A DNA stretch of 64,000 nucleotides from Roseibium porphyridii (lineage in GTDB: Bacteria; Pseudomonadota; Alphaproteobacteria; Rhizobiales; Stappiaceae). Below, piece after piece: positions 48,148-57,662 of the stretch (within the stretch, counting starts at the first letter, position 1; the number at the start of each line of letters is the position of its first letter). The position numbers were made by a program, and so were the translations under genes. Location of the stretch: positions 4,506,001 to 4,570,000 of the forward strand of contig NZ_CP120863.1 in NCBI RefSeq assembly GCF_026191725.2, read 5' to 3'. Under the pieces are notes generated by a model. That model saw nothing but the letters and a program-made list of their open reading frames with translations. It was not told where the DNA came from and ran no database searches.

Positions 48148-48950
48148 CAGCGTGTTCCCTGCCCGAGAAGAAGACGTTTGAGATGCACGGGCGCGACCTC
48201 CTTGCGGTACCAACCGGAGGCCAAACTGTCGTCTGGCGGGTTCAGGTCGTTGGCAACGCTTTGAAGGGCGCGATCTATGCCATTTTGATCGAGACTGGCG
48301 CCCTCGAGCGCGGCCTCCACAGTCGGCGCTCGAACCGGCGTAGGAGCCATCGCGCCAAATGCGATGCGTGCGCCGGAAATGCGGCCTGCACGTCTCGGCA
48401 ACCAGGCAGCGATGCTGAGCACTGACGCCCCTCGCGGTTTGACACGGGTGACTTTCAAAAACCGGAAATCATCGCCGGAAGGACGCACAGCTGAAACAGA
48501 TTCAATCAGACGTGTTTCCGTGTCGCGCGTTGCGAGCAGACGCTCCATCTCCATTTCGCTGCCATCCGACATGCGCAGTTTTGCGTCCAATGCCAGCAAC
48601 GCAACCGCAAGATCTCCATAAGGATGCGGGGCATAGACATTGCCGCCGACTGTCGCCATGTTCCGGATCGCCGGCCCGCCAACGGCACGGGCCACAGCGT
48701 GCAAAAAAGCGACATCGGTGGATCTTAGTATTGTCGCCATGGTCGCGCATGCCCCGAGCCGGACACGTTCCCCCTCCAGCGACACGCCTGCAAGGCTTTG
48801 GGGCTGCCGCAGCCGCACGATGTGCGAAACGTCCTGATCGCCGTAGTTCACACCGCGCATGAGCAAGGTACCACCGCCAAGGAACGCAGTTCCCTGGCCC
48901 CCGTTTGCTGCTGCTTCCTGGAGCGTTTCGACTGTTGTAATCGTCACCAT
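48147..48950 (-). CDS. Molybdenum hydroxylase FAD-binding subunit (CoxM-like)
   Basis: 267 aa. The FAD-pyrophosphate loops are visible as FLGGGTLLMRGVNYGD and NMATVGGNVYAPHPYGDLAV; the C-terminal CO-dehydrogenase-flavoprotein-type domain begins near FRFLKVTRVKPRGASVLSIA. It accepts electrons from the Fe-S subunit. Gene order FAD - Fe-S - large subunit halves - AAA - VWA on one strand defines a molybdenum hydroxylase operon. It starts 3 bp after the upstream SRPBCC gene. Confidence 0.92.
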   Translation of the reverse strand: MVTITTVETLQEAAANGGQGTAFLGGGTLLMRGVNYGDQDVSHIVRLRQPQSLAGVSLEGERVRLGACATMATILRSTDVAFLHAVARAVGGPAIRNMATVGGNVYAPHPYGDLAVALLALDAKLRMSDGSEMEMERLLATRDTETRLIESVSAVRPSGDDFRFLKVTRVKPRGASVLSIAAWLPRRAGRISGARIAFGAMAPTPVRAPTVEAALEGASLDQNGIDRALQSVANDLNPPDDSLASGWYRKEVAPVHLKRLLLGQGTR

Positions 48951-48953
48951 TTG

Positions 48954-49397
48954 TTACGCCTCCAGTCCCATAAAGTCCGATACGGCTTTGAAGCCGGCCA
49001 CATAGATTTCATCGCCGACGAGAGCTGCCAGCTCCTTGTCGCGACCCGCCGGGGTATCGAACCGGCTTTGCCACTCCCAAAGCGTGGTGTCGTCGTCCGT
49101 GACCGGTGACAGACGGACATGGGCGACATAGTTGAAAAGCGGGATGGGCGTATCCAGAAGGCAGTAAGAGAAGGTCTGTTCCAGATCAGAGAGCGTCAGA
49201 AGCTGCTCCCTGAGTTCTGAACCGTCCTTCAACTTGAAACGACGGACAGCCCCAACCCTGTCGGAGCTCCCGCCGCGCTCGATCTGGCTGGACGCCACTG
49301 CCGGATGCCAGCGGTCGTGGCCGTTGAAGTCGCGCAGGATGTCCCACACGGCTTCGATCGGTGCCTTCACTATTGTGCTGCGAACAACATTGACCAC
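48954..49397 (-). CDS. SRPBCC (CoxG/polyketide-cyclase-like) protein 1
   Basis: 147 aa START-like fold, probably cytoplasmic: STIVKAPIEAVWDILRDFNG at the N-terminus, HDRWHPAV, RFKLKDGSELREQLLTLSDL and DTTLWEWQSRFDTP. The fold has a deep hydrophobic pocket. CoxG proteins of this superfamily recruit CO dehydrogenase to the membrane, so a role around the adjacent hydroxylase is plausible. It is a paralogue of the protein at 49911-50348, which shares the same frame of motifs. Confidence 0.82.
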   Translation of the reverse strand: MVNVVRSTIVKAPIEAVWDILRDFNGHDRWHPAVASSQIERGGSSDRVGAVRRFKLKDGSELREQLLTLSDLEQTFSYCLLDTPIPLFNYVAHVRLSPVTDDDTTLWEWQSRFDTPAGRDKELAALVGDEIYVAGFKAVSDFMGLEA

Positions 49398-49415
49398 GAG
49401 GCTAACTTTCTGTTT

Positions 49416-49874
49416 TCACTTGAATTTCATGTCGGCTGGATCAAAAGTCGTGACCTGCACGTACATCAGCCCATCGCGCGTGACATATGCATCCGCCCCC
49501 TTGTAGGGCTCAGCCAGATAGTCTGCCTCGACGCGCCAGGAGACATTCACTGTGTCGCCAACGGTTTTGACCTTTTCCGCGATGAAGGTCGCGCCCTTAA
49601 AGCCACCTTCTTCTCGAGATTTGCAAAACCCGGCAAAAACGTCTCCGATGTTGCGCCGTCCTTCAATCCAGACACCATTTGGAAGAATGAACAGAACCTC
49701 TTCGGGATATTGCGCCATCAACCGGTTCCAGTCGCAGGCGTTCAGCGCATCGATATGTTCAAAGGTCACACGTTCCGCGTTGGGCTGAATTTCGAGTGGC
49801 GGCAGGTCTTGTGCCAATGCGCTGGACGTTCCGAAGATCAATCCAAGTGCGCAAAACGTTTTCTGGAAACTCAT
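49416..49874 (-). CDS. Exported SnoaL-like protein
   Basis: 152 aa. ATG 49874 follows GGGAGGAAAG and begins a signal peptide (MSFQKTFCALGLIFGTSSAL, cleaved after ALA). The mature chain is an NTF2/SnoaL-like fold: HIDALNACDWNRLMAQYPEE, GVWIEGRRNIGDVFAGF, TVNVSWRVEADYL. Placed between two SRPBCC genes in the hydroxylase operon, it may bind or process the pathway substrate in the periplasm. No catalytic residues can be assigned. Confidence 0.8.
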   Translation of the reverse strand: MSFQKTFCALGLIFGTSSALAQDLPPLEIQPNAERVTFEHIDALNACDWNRLMAQYPEEVLFILPNGVWIEGRRNIGDVFAGFCKSREEGGFKGATFIAEKVKTVGDTVNVSWRVEADYLAEPYKGADAYVTRDGLMYVQVTTFDPADMKFK

Positions 49875-49910
49875 CGTCTTTCCTCCCAATTCGACGATCA
49901 AATCGGCAAC

Positions 49911-50348
49911 TCAGGCTCCAAAATGTCTCTTCAAGGCTTCGAAACCGCCTTGAAAGACGTTGGTGCCGATACCGGTGACCAACTCGTCTTCCACGTCCGG
50001 TTCGCAGGAAAACTCCGCCGACCATTCAATGAATGTCCGGTCCCCCTCCGTGACCGGCGTCAGGCGCAAGGTCGCGATGTAGTCGCTCAACGGCATGGGG
50101 CCTTCGAGCATCGAATAGCTGTAGAAAAGGTCGTAGTCGGAGAGACCGAGCAGCTGTTCGCGAATGTTGTCGCCGTTCTGAAGATTGAAGTTCCTGATGC
50201 AACCGATCTTGTCGGCCGGCAGCGCTTCTTCAATGCGGCTTTCGCGTATCCGCGGATGCCATTTCGGCAATCCGTTGAAGTCCCGGATACGTTCCCAGAC
50301 CTTGGCCGCCGGGGCATCAATCACGGATGAGGTGTAAACCCGTGCCAT
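49911..50348 (-). CDS. SRPBCC (CoxG/polyketide-cyclase-like) protein 2
   Basis: 145 aa, paralogous to the protein at 48954-49397: SSVIDAPAAKVWERIRDFNG, KWHPRIRESRIEE, NFNLQNGDNIREQLLGLSDY, RTFIEWSAEFSC. It begins immediately after the flotillin stop codon (TAAATG), indicating coupling. A flotillin next to a CoxG-like protein suggests membrane tethering of the hydroxylase; this is inference. Confidence 0.82.
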   Translation of the reverse strand: MARVYTSSVIDAPAAKVWERIRDFNGLPKWHPRIRESRIEEALPADKIGCIRNFNLQNGDNIREQLLGLSDYDLFYSYSMLEGPMPLSDYIATLRLTPVTEGDRTFIEWSAEFSCEPDVEDELVTGIGTNVFQGGFEALKRHFGA

Positions 50349-53300
50349 TTATTTGCCCTCCTTGGAGGTGCCCTGGCCCTTGGGTTTGTCATCAGCCTTC
50401 AGCCGCTTCATTTCATTGGCGGCTCGGGTCATGTCGTTGGCGGTTCTCATCACATCCGATTTGGCGAGATTGGACCCATCGATCCCGATGTCGCTGAGCA
50501 GACTGTCCACCATCGGCGCTTGCACCCGATACCGGAGTGCCGAGTTGATGACCTCGTCTGTGGGACTTCCACCTCCGCCACCACCACCGCCGGCGACGGT
50601 TCCTGCTCCATTTCCATCCGCCCATCCAAGGCCGGATGTTCCGCTCCCGCCCAGCTGCATGATCTTGATGTCATTGATTTTCTCAAGCGGCTTCACGGAT
50701 GCTGAGACAATTCCTTCCACATGCTCCAACATCTTGCGCTTGAAGAGCGAGTGTCGCGCTGCATCGGTGAGAACGTTTTCGGCCTCGTTGATGAGTTTTT
50801 GGGCCTCGGCCTCCACAGCCTTGCGAACCCGTTCTGCATCGGCAGCAATACGCTTTTCTTCTGCTTCCTTTTCCGCAAGAACCACATCGACCGACTTGCG
50901 ACGTGTCGCGACTTCGGTTTCCTGCGCAGTCTTGACCTTTTCTGCAGCTTCGGTTGCCCGAGCCTTGGCGGCCTCGGCCTCTACAGCGGCTGCGCTTTCA
51001 TCAAGCGATTTCTTGTAGAGCTCGATGGCCTTGTCCATCTGGGCACTTTCGACGGCCTTCTCACGCGCGATCTCGAGGCGTCTGCGCTCTGTCTGATGAC
51101 CGATCCTGGCATCATCGAGACCACGCTCGGATGCGATCTGAGCCCGCTCGATTTCTTCCTGGCTGGAGATTTCGGCTTCGCGCAATGCCTGAACGCGCGA
51201 GATCTCAAGCTGCTCGAGCACTTTCTTGCGTTCCAGCTTCTTCGCGTCGAGTTCCTGCTCGGCAAGAATACGCTCGGCGTCGACGGATTTCTCCTTGGCC
51301 ACCCTTGCGGCCTCGATCGCCTGATCTGCGGCAACCTGGGCTTCGTCGATTGCCTGGTTGCGGGCGATCTCCAGAGCCCGGATCTTCTCGTCGCGGGCGA
51401 TCTTCTCCGCCGTCGTTTCCTGTTCCTTGGCAATCCGAAGCTGTTCGACGGATCTGCGTGAGGCAACTTCCGCAGTCTCGATTGCCTCGGTGCGTTCGAT
51501 CTCCCGTTTTCTGACTTCGGCATCTTTGGAGATTTCCGCCGTGCGCACCTTGTTTTCCTGCGCAATGCGAGCCGCTTCGACCAGTTCCTGCGCAGAAATA
51601 TTGGCAACATCGACGGCACGGTTGCGCGCGATTTCGCGTTCTCTCAGATCCTGTTCGTAGGCAATGCGTTCCGCGGCAACCTTTTTCTCCTTGGCAATAC
51701 GTGCTGCCTCGGTCGCTTCGGCCTTCGCAATCTCTGCCGCTTCGACGGCCTTCGCTCTGGCGACATCCCGTTCTCTGGTGGCTTCCTCGCTTTCGATACG
51801 CTGCAAGGCGATCTTGGCTTCCTGAGCGATGCGTGTGGCGTCTACAGCTTCACGTGCTGCAATCTCCGCCTCTTCAACGGCCTTGTTGCGGGCGATTTCA
51901 AGTGCACGTGTTTCCTGCTCGAACCCGATCCGTTCAGCGGCGATGACTTTTTCCTGTGCTATGCGCTTGGCTTCTGTCGCCTCCTTGGCGGCAATATTGG
52001 CGGCATCCAGCGCTGCCTGACGTTCCACGTCGCGGCCGTCCGTTGCCTCTTGCGCCGCGATCCGCTCAAAGGAGAGCTGCTTGTCCTGTGCAATCCGTGC
52101 CTTCTCGACGGCTTCACGGGCCGTGATCTCAGCCTCGTCTATCGCCTTGTTGGAGGCGATTTCGAGATTTCTGATCCGCTCTTCCTGGGCAATCCGCGTC
52201 TTGTTGGTTTCTTCGCGAGCAGCAATCTGCGCAATTTCGATTTCACGCTGCTGTTCGATCTGGAGTGCTCGTGTGGCCTGTTCAGATGCGATACGCTCCG
52301 CTGAAAGAGACTTCTCCCGTGCGATACGAGCGGCCTCGGTTGCCTTTTGACTTGCGATCTCGGCTTCTTCGAGGGCCTTTTGCCGCTCGATTTCAAGGCG
52401 ACGTGTTTCGCGATCCGCCTCAATCCTAGAAGCGTTGACAGTCTGCTCTTGAGCAACGCGCAGTTTTTCCGCGGCTTCGCGCGACGCGATTTCCGCCTGC
52501 TCAATTGCCAGATTTCGTTCGATTTCCTTTTCACGCGTGACACGCTCAAAGGCGATGCGCGCTTCCGTTACCGCTTCTTCCTGAGCAATCTTTGCCTTTT
52601 CCACGAGCTCACGCGCGGCAATATCGGTTTCCTCAATTGTTTTGCGGCGCTCGATTTCCAACGCTTCGGTTTCACGGTCCTTGGCGATCCGGGCTTCGGT
52701 CAGGGTGCGTTCCTGGGCAATACGCGCCTTTTCAACGGCTTCCTTTGCCGCAATGTCGGCTGCTTCCGTTGTCTGCTGCGTACGAATCCGCTCTTCGGTC
52801 AGGTTCTTTTCCTGGCCGATCCTTGCTTTTTCGACGGCCTCGCGGGTTACTATTTCGGCTTCGTCGATCACACGCTGACGCTCGATCTCCTTCTGCCTGA
52901 CTTCGCGTTCCGATGCGATGCGCGCCTCGGAAATGAGCCTTTCGTTTTCGATCCGTGCCGTTTCGATGGCCTCGCGGCTCAACAGTGAAGCCTGCTCGGC
53001 TTCTTTTTCACGCTCGGACCGCTCGCGCACCAGATCGGTGTGCTGCTGCGCACGCTTGAACTCAATCTCCCGCTCCTGTTCCAGACGCGCTTTCTCGCTT
53101 TCGCGTTCGATGTCGAGAACTTGCTTTTCCGCTTCCAGGTTTCGGGTGCGAATTCGGATCATCGAATCCTGCTCGATGTCGTTGCGCAGTTTTCTTCTGT
53201 CCTCGATATCCCTGATGACTGTCGTCAGGCCTTCAGCGTCGAACCTGTTCGATGGGTTGAAGTACTCGATGCCGGTCTGGTCGATGTCTGTGATAGCAAC

Positions 53301-53837
53301 GCTTTCCAGCTCCAGGCCGTTCTTGTCGAGGCCGACCTGGGCCGCCTCAAGAACTCTGTCGACATAGACGTGCCGGTTCTCATGCAGTTCCTCCATGGTC
53401 ATCTCGGACGCAACGGTGCGCAATGCGGATATGAATTTGCCCGAAAGCAGCGAGTGGATGCGTTCAGGCTCCAGCGTCCGGCGACCCAATGTGGACGCAG
53501 CCAGGCTGACGGCCGTCTTGGTCTGACCGACACGCACATAGAACTCCGCATCGACATCGACCCTCAGACGGTCTTTGGTGATCAGGGCGTCTTCCTTTTC
53601 ACGGGTCAGCGCCATCTGAAGCGAATTCATGTTGACCGGTGTGATGTCGTGAATGATCGGCCAGACGAATGCGCCCCCGTCGATCACGACCTTTTCTCCC
53701 CTGAAACCGGTCCGAACGAAGGCAACTTCCTTGGTCGAACGCCGATAGAGCCAATGCATCACCCAGTAGAGGATGAAGACCACAATGACCGCGAGAATGA
53801 GCCACAGCACCAGTTGTCCGATGAGCTGACCAGCCAT
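50349..53837 (-). CDS. Giant flotillin/SPFH protein with 44-residue hendecad repeats
   Basis: 1162 aa, about twice a normal flotillin or YqiK (about 430-600). Start ATG 53837 has GGAGG 7 bp upstream. One N-terminal membrane helix (QLVLWLILAVIVVFILYWVM), then an SPFH/band 7 domain (about 35-215: EVAFVRTGFRGEKVVIDGGA, SMTMEELHENRHVYVD-like region, ESVAITDIDQTGIEYF). Residues about 220-905 are charged coiled coil; 285-878 are 14 tandem repeats, twelve of 44 and two of 33 residues, i.e. 4 or 3 hendecads, pattern IAxREAVExARIAQEkxxxx. The C-terminus (LINEAENVLTDAARHSLFKR) is flotillin-like, followed by a Gly-rich patch. Inferred to form a large membrane scaffold; in the catabolic operon between the PEP-hydrolase and SRPBCC genes. 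Confidence 0.9.
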   Translation of the reverse strand: MAGQLIGQLVLWLILAVIVVFILYWVMHWLYRRSTKEVAFVRTGFRGEKVVIDGGAFVWPIIHDITPVNMNSLQMALTREKEDALITKDRLRVDVDAEFYVRVGQTKTAVSLAASTLGRRTLEPERIHSLLSGKFISALRTVASEMTMEELHENRHVYVDRVLEAAQVGLDKNGLELESVAITDIDQTGIEYFNPSNRFDAEGLTTVIRDIEDRRKLRNDIEQDSMIRIRTRNLEAEKQVLDIERESEKARLEQEREIEFKRAQQHTDLVRERSEREKEAEQASLLSREAIETARIENERLISEARIASEREVRQKEIERQRVIDEAEIVTREAVEKARIGQEKNLTEERIRTQQTTEAADIAAKEAVEKARIAQERTLTEARIAKDRETEALEIERRKTIEETDIAARELVEKAKIAQEEAVTEARIAFERVTREKEIERNLAIEQAEIASREAAEKLRVAQEQTVNASRIEADRETRRLEIERQKALEEAEIASQKATEAARIAREKSLSAERIASEQATRALQIEQQREIEIAQIAAREETNKTRIAQEERIRNLEIASNKAIDEAEITAREAVEKARIAQDKQLSFERIAAQEATDGRDVERQAALDAANIAAKEATEAKRIAQEKVIAAERIGFEQETRALEIARNKAVEEAEIAAREAVDATRIAQEAKIALQRIESEEATRERDVARAKAVEAAEIAKAEATEAARIAKEKKVAAERIAYEQDLREREIARNRAVDVANISAQELVEAARIAQENKVRTAEISKDAEVRKREIERTEAIETAEVASRRSVEQLRIAKEQETTAEKIARDEKIRALEIARNQAIDEAQVAADQAIEAARVAKEKSVDAERILAEQELDAKKLERKKVLEQLEISRVQALREAEISSQEEIERAQIASERGLDDARIGHQTERRRLEIAREKAVESAQMDKAIELYKKSLDESAAAVEAEAAKARATEAAEKVKTAQETEVATRRKSVDVVLAEKEAEEKRIAADAERVRKAVEAEAQKLINEAENVLTDAARHSLFKRKMLEHVEGIVSASVKPLEKINDIKIMQLGGSGTSGLGWADGNGAGTVAGGGGGGGGSPTDEVINSALRYRVQAPMVDSLLSDIGIDGSNLAKSDVMRTANDMTRAANEMKRLKADDKPKGQGTSKEGK
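51204..52985 (-). repeat. Fourteen tandem 132/99-bp coding repeats in the flotillin gene
   Basis: Repeats encode 44 residues each (for example IAKAEATEAARIAKEKKVAA and the next 24 residues), except units 2 and 7, which are exactly one hendecad shorter (33). Phase is kept throughout. Units are diverged at DNA level, so this is an old, selected array rather than a recent expansion. A degenerate fifteenth unit follows in the protein. Confidence 0.85.
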
Positions 53838-53858
53838 TTTCGATCCTCCCTCCACAGC

Positions 53859-54686
53859 TCAAGAGCCGCGGATTTCCTTGAATTTTTTGGTTTGTTCGAC
53901 AAGAGCGATTTCGGTCGGCAGGCGTTCCATAGAAGACGCACCGTAAAACCCGTGACAGTTGCGCGTATTCTTCAGAACGAATTCCGCGTCGTCCGGCATG
54001 GCGACCGGGCCGCCATGGACAAGAACAATGGCATCCGGATTGACCTCAAGAGCTGCTTCGGACCATTCATCGACGATCTGCGGACAGTCCGTCAGTTTCA
54101 GGGATGTTTCAGCACCGATGCTGCCGCCAGTCGTCAGCCCAAGGTGACAGACGATGATATCGGCTCCCGCAGCAGCCATTGCGGCCGCGTCCTTGGTTGA
54201 AAAGACATAAGGCGTCGTCAGAAGGTCCTTTTCATGAGCCATCCGGATCATGTCCACTTCAAGCTGATAGGACATGCCGGTTTCTTCCAGATTTGCCCGG
54301 AAGTTTCCGTCGATAAGGCCAACCGTCGGGAAGTTCTGAACGCCAGAGAAACCTGCCATTTTCACTTCGTCCAGAAACCGGTCCATGAGCCTGAAAGGAT
54401 CCGAAGCGCAGACGCCTGCAAGGACCGGTGTGTTACGCACAACCGGCAGGACCTCACCCGCCATTTCCATCACCACTGAATTGGCGTCGCCATAAGGCAT
54501 AAGCCCGGCAAGACTGCCCCGCCCCGCCATCCTGTACCGGCCGGAATTGTAGATAACGATCAGGTCAATGCCGCCCGCTTCCTCGCCCTTGGCTGACAAT
54601 CCGGTGCCCGCGCCACCGCCGATGATTGGCTCGCCCCTGGCGATCATGCCGCGGTACCTGGAAACAAGTTCCCTGCGATCAAACAT
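53859..54686 (-). CDS. Phosphoenolpyruvate-hydrolase-family TIM-barrel protein
   Basis: 275 aa. Matches the family long annotated as TIM-barrel signal transduction or PEP hydrolase-like protein: [20 protein letters not shown] at the N-terminus, [54 protein letters not shown], and [16 protein letters not shown] near the end. The reaction in this context is unknown. The family travels with Tm-1/UPF0261 proteins; here that domain is in the preceding gene, which ends 2 bp upstream. Confidence 0.88.
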   Translation of the reverse strand: MFDRRELVSRYRGMIARGEPIIGGGAGTGLSAKGEEAGGIDLIVIYNSGRYRMAGRGSLAGLMPYGDANSVVMEMAGEVLPVVRNTPVLAGVCASDPFRLMDRFLDEVKMAGFSGVQNFPTVGLIDGNFRANLEETGMSYQLEVDMIRMAHEKDLLTTPYVFSTKDAAAMAAAGADIIVCHLGLTTGGSIGAETSLKLTDCPQIVDEWSEAALEVNPDAIVLVHGGPVAMPDDAEFVLKNTRNCHGFYGASSMERLPTEIALVEQTKKFKEIRGS

Positions 54687-54688
54687 GC

Positions 54689-56854
54689 TCAGTCTCCTGC
54701 TGCTCGGCTGCGCCGGCTGGAATGAAAGCCCCGGAACGCCGTGACGATCAGATCGGCGAATTCGGGGTCGTTGATGTTGTGAGGTACCCTGATCAACCTG
54801 CGCTCGCTCGTCTGGCGCACAGTGTCTTCAAGGGATTTGAACAGTGCTTCGTCAGCGGCTGGGTCATGGAAGGCCATGCCTGGTGCATCAAGCAGGGACA
54901 CACCGCCTTCAGGCAGGAAAAACCGCACAGGCGCTGTCATCTCGTTGAGGCGCTGGCCAATCCAGCGTCCCATCTCGACGTTTTCCTCAACCGTTGTTCG
55001 CATCAAGGTGATTTGCGGATTGTGCTCATAGAAAATGCGTCCGCGATATCTTTCCGGCACTGTGTCTGGCGCATTGAAATTCACCATGTCCAGTGCGCCG
55101 CACGAGCCGATGTATGGCAGCCCGGCGCGGATCGAAGCGCCGAAACGGTCTTCGTTGGCGGCAAAGACACCGCCAGCGACCATGTCACAGATTTCCGTTG
55201 TCGTAAGATCGACAATGGCAGCCAGCATGCCGCTGTCCATGAGTTTTTCCATGGAGCGGCCGCCCACGCCTGTGGCATGAAAGACCAGGCAGTCGAAGTC
55301 ATTTTCCAAGGCCGCGGTGACCTGTTGCACGCAAGGTGTCGTAACGCCGAACATGGTCAGGCCGACAGCAGGCTTGGCATCCAGAACAGGTTTGCGTTTC
55401 GAGCGTGCCCTGACAGCTCCTGCGAGCGCACCGGCACCATTGCCAAGCACTTCGCGCGTGATTGAGTTCAGCCCCTGAACATCGGCAACCGAATGCAGCA
55501 TCATGATGTCCGACGGGCCGACATATTGCTCGACATTTCCGCTTGCGACCGTTGAAATCATGATCTTGGGAACGCCAACCGGCAGCGTGCGCATGGCCGG
55601 GGTGACCAAAGCCGTTCCTCCGGATCCGCCGGCGGAGATGATCCCCGCAACGCCTGACTGGGCTTCCATCCAGCGCTCAAATGCAAGTGTCATCGCAGCG
55701 ACTGCAGAACCACGATCTCCGGTGAAAACACCGCTCGCCCCGCGCGGGTGAAATGCTGCGACCGCATGGGGAGGTACTTCCGCGCCCGAAGGCTTGCCGC
55801 TCGTTGAAAGATCGATCAACTGAACGGACAGGCTTTCTGCTTTCAAGACATCGCGCATGTAGCGAAGCTCTTCACCCTTGGTATCCAGCGTTCCTGCCAC
55901 ATAGACAGTTGCCCCAGCCCTCGCTCTTTGCGCAGACAGGGGCGTCACAGATGCAGAGGGAACCGCGGCGGCGGTGCTTGTTCGCGCCGAACTTTCAATC
56001 ACCCTGACCGGAACCGGATTCGACCAGCGTGTGGGGATCTTCGGGTTGGAAACATAAATCCTGGCTACCGAAGGAACGCTGGGGGTTCCTGTCGCTGAAT
56101 CCGAGACCCTTGCAGGCGCCGGGGTCTCGTCGTGAGCGTGACGGCCAACACCAAGAAGCGCCTGCTGAAGGTCCCGATCTGCGGCCAGTTGAGCTGACGG
56201 CATGATCCGGTTGATCTTGCCGTTGACCATAATGGCCACCTGATCGGCAACTGCACAGGCGACTCCGATGTTCTGTTCAATCACCAGAACGTCGATGTCG
56301 CCTTCCTGCCCGAGCCGCACAAGCATCTCGGCAACCTGATTGACGATAACAGGCGCCAGACCTTCGGTCGGCTCGTCCATCACGAGGAGTTTGGGGTTGA
56401 GAAGCAGTGCCCGCCCGATTGCCAGCATTTGCTGCTCACCGCCGGAAAGCTGCGCGCCTCCGTTTGATCGACGTTCGGCCAACCTCGGAAAGACGGAGTA
56501 AACGCGTTCTGGGGTCCAGTCGCCTCCTCTGCGAGCCACCAGTTTCAGGTGTTCGTCAACAGTCAGCGAACGCCACAAACGGCGACCTTGCGGAACATAT
56601 CCAACACCCAGGCGGGCAATTTCCGCCGGGCCCAATCCCGCAAGATTTCGGCCTGCCAGGCTGATTGTGCCAGCAGCTACCGGCACAAGCCCCATGATCG
56701 CCTTGCAGGTTGTGGTCTTGCCCATGCCGTTTCGTCCAACGACGGACAACACACCGTGGTCAAGTGTCAGGTCGACACCCTGTAGGGCATGTGAGTGACC
56801 GTAGTAGACATTCAGGTCTCTGATTTCGAGCGCGGGTGCGGAGCGGTCAGCCAT
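54689..56854 (-). CDS. LivF-like ABC ATPase fused to a Tm-1/UPF0261 domain
   Basis: 721 aa, two parts. Residues about 1-230 are a LivF-type ATPase of a branched-chain-type importer: [16 protein letters not shown] (Walker A), [20 protein letters not shown] (signature) and [13 protein letters not shown] (Walker B). A low-complexity linker of about 90 residues follows. Residues about 325-721 are a Tm-1-like/UPF0261 domain ([73 protein letters not shown]). Start ATG 56854 overlaps the LivG stop by 8 bp. The Tm-1 domain's ATP-binding role and link to the transporter are unexplained. Confidence 0.88.
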   Translation of the reverse strand: MADRSAPALEIRDLNVYYGHSHALQGVDLTLDHGVLSVVGRNGMGKTTTCKAIMGLVPVAAGTISLAGRNLAGLGPAEIARLGVGYVPQGRRLWRSLTVDEHLKLVARRGGDWTPERVYSVFPRLAERRSNGGAQLSGGEQQMLAIGRALLLNPKLLVMDEPTEGLAPVIVNQVAEMLVRLGQEGDIDVLVIEQNIGVACAVADQVAIMVNGKINRIMPSAQLAADRDLQQALLGVGRHAHDETPAPARVSDSATGTPSVPSVARIYVSNPKIPTRWSNPVPVRVIESSARTSTAAAVPSASVTPLSAQRARAGATVYVAGTLDTKGEELRYMRDVLKAESLSVQLIDLSTSGKPSGAEVPPHAVAAFHPRGASGVFTGDRGSAVAAMTLAFERWMEAQSGVAGIISAGGSGGTALVTPAMRTLPVGVPKIMISTVASGNVEQYVGPSDIMMLHSVADVQGLNSITREVLGNGAGALAGAVRARSKRKPVLDAKPAVGLTMFGVTTPCVQQVTAALENDFDCLVFHATGVGGRSMEKLMDSGMLAAIVDLTTTEICDMVAGGVFAANEDRFGASIRAGLPYIGSCGALDMVNFNAPDTVPERYRGRIFYEHNPQITLMRTTVEENVEMGRWIGQRLNEMTAPVRFFLPEGGVSLLDAPGMAFHDPAADEALFKSLEDTVRQTSERRLIRVPHNINDPEFADLIVTAFRGFHSSRRSRAAGD

Positions 56855-57662
56855 GTCCAAGCCCCTCCTCGCCGCCGAGATAGAGAGCCTGCACCTCTTC
56901 GTCGTCTTCAATTTCAGCCGGTTTGCCTTCCTTGAAGATCCGTCCGTTGTGCATCATCGTGACGGACTCCGCGACGCGCAGGGCGACATCCATGTCGTGC
57001 TCGATGATGATGAACCCCATGTGGCTGGGAAGACCGGTGAGTATCTCGATCAGTTCGCGCCGTTCAGTGGGTGACAATCCCGCGGCAGGTTCATCAAACA
57101 GAATGAAACGCGGTGCGCCGGACAGCGCCATGGCAATTTCCAGCTGCCGCTGCTGACCATAGGAAAGGTCTGCCACCTTGGTGTCGCGCAACTCATCCAG
57201 GTGCACCACCTGAACAAGGTTTTCCGCGCTGGCCATCAACGCGTCATCCCGTCCAGGCCGGACGAAAGAAAACCGACCGCGCGAGACACCGCAGCACGCC
57301 AGATAGACGTTGTCCAGAACGCTCAAGCCGGTGAACAGCAGGGATATCTGATAGGTTCTGCGCAAACCACGCCGAATGCGTTCCTGAGCCGGAAACGCTG
57401 CGACTTCCTCGCCGAAAAACCGGATAGATCCCGTGGTCGGGGCGAAGTCGCCCGTGATGCAATTGAACAGCGTTGTCTTGCCGGCACCGTTGGACCCAAG
57501 CACCGCACGCCTCTCACCGGGCTTGACCGTCATGTCGATATCTGAGAGCGCTGCCAGCGCGCCAAACATCTTGCTGACGTTGCGAAGTTCCAGCGCATTG
57601 GCTGTCCCGGTTGCGCTCAAGCGATCGGAAACTGAGGAACTGGCACGATCAAGCAGGGTCAA
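56847..57662 (-). CDS. Branched-chain-type ABC transporter ATPase, LivG-like
   Basis: 271 aa cytoplasmic ATPase. Walker [19 protein letters not shown], signature [20 protein letters not shown], Walker [15 protein letters not shown], and the switch His in [12 protein letters not shown]. The C-terminal LivG-type tail is present. With LivH, LivM and LivF-like partners it powers uptake of a small carboxylate, amide or aromatic acid; the substrate is unknown. Its stop is overlapped by the next gene. Confidence 0.92.
   Translation of the reverse strand: MTLLDRASSSVSDRLSATGTANALELRNVSKMFGALAALSDIDMTVKPGERRAVLGSNGAGKTTLFNCITGDFAPTTGSIRFFGEEVAAFPAQERIRRGLRRTYQISLLFTGLSVLDNVYLACCGVSRGRFSFVRPGRDDALMASAENLVQVVHLDELRDTKVADLSYGQQRQLEIAMALSGAPRFILFDEPAAGLSPTERRELIEILTGLPSHMGFIIIEHDMDVALRVAESVTMMHNGRIFKEGKPAEIEDDEEVQALYLGGEEGLGHG

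Noticed and set aside
44754..48950. Carbon monoxide dehydrogenase (coxMSL) identity
   Set aside because: The large subunit lacks AYRCSFR and AYRGAGR active-site loops and shows the xanthine-dehydrogenase-like RGFG; only the CoxDEG-like accessory genes resemble the cox cluster.
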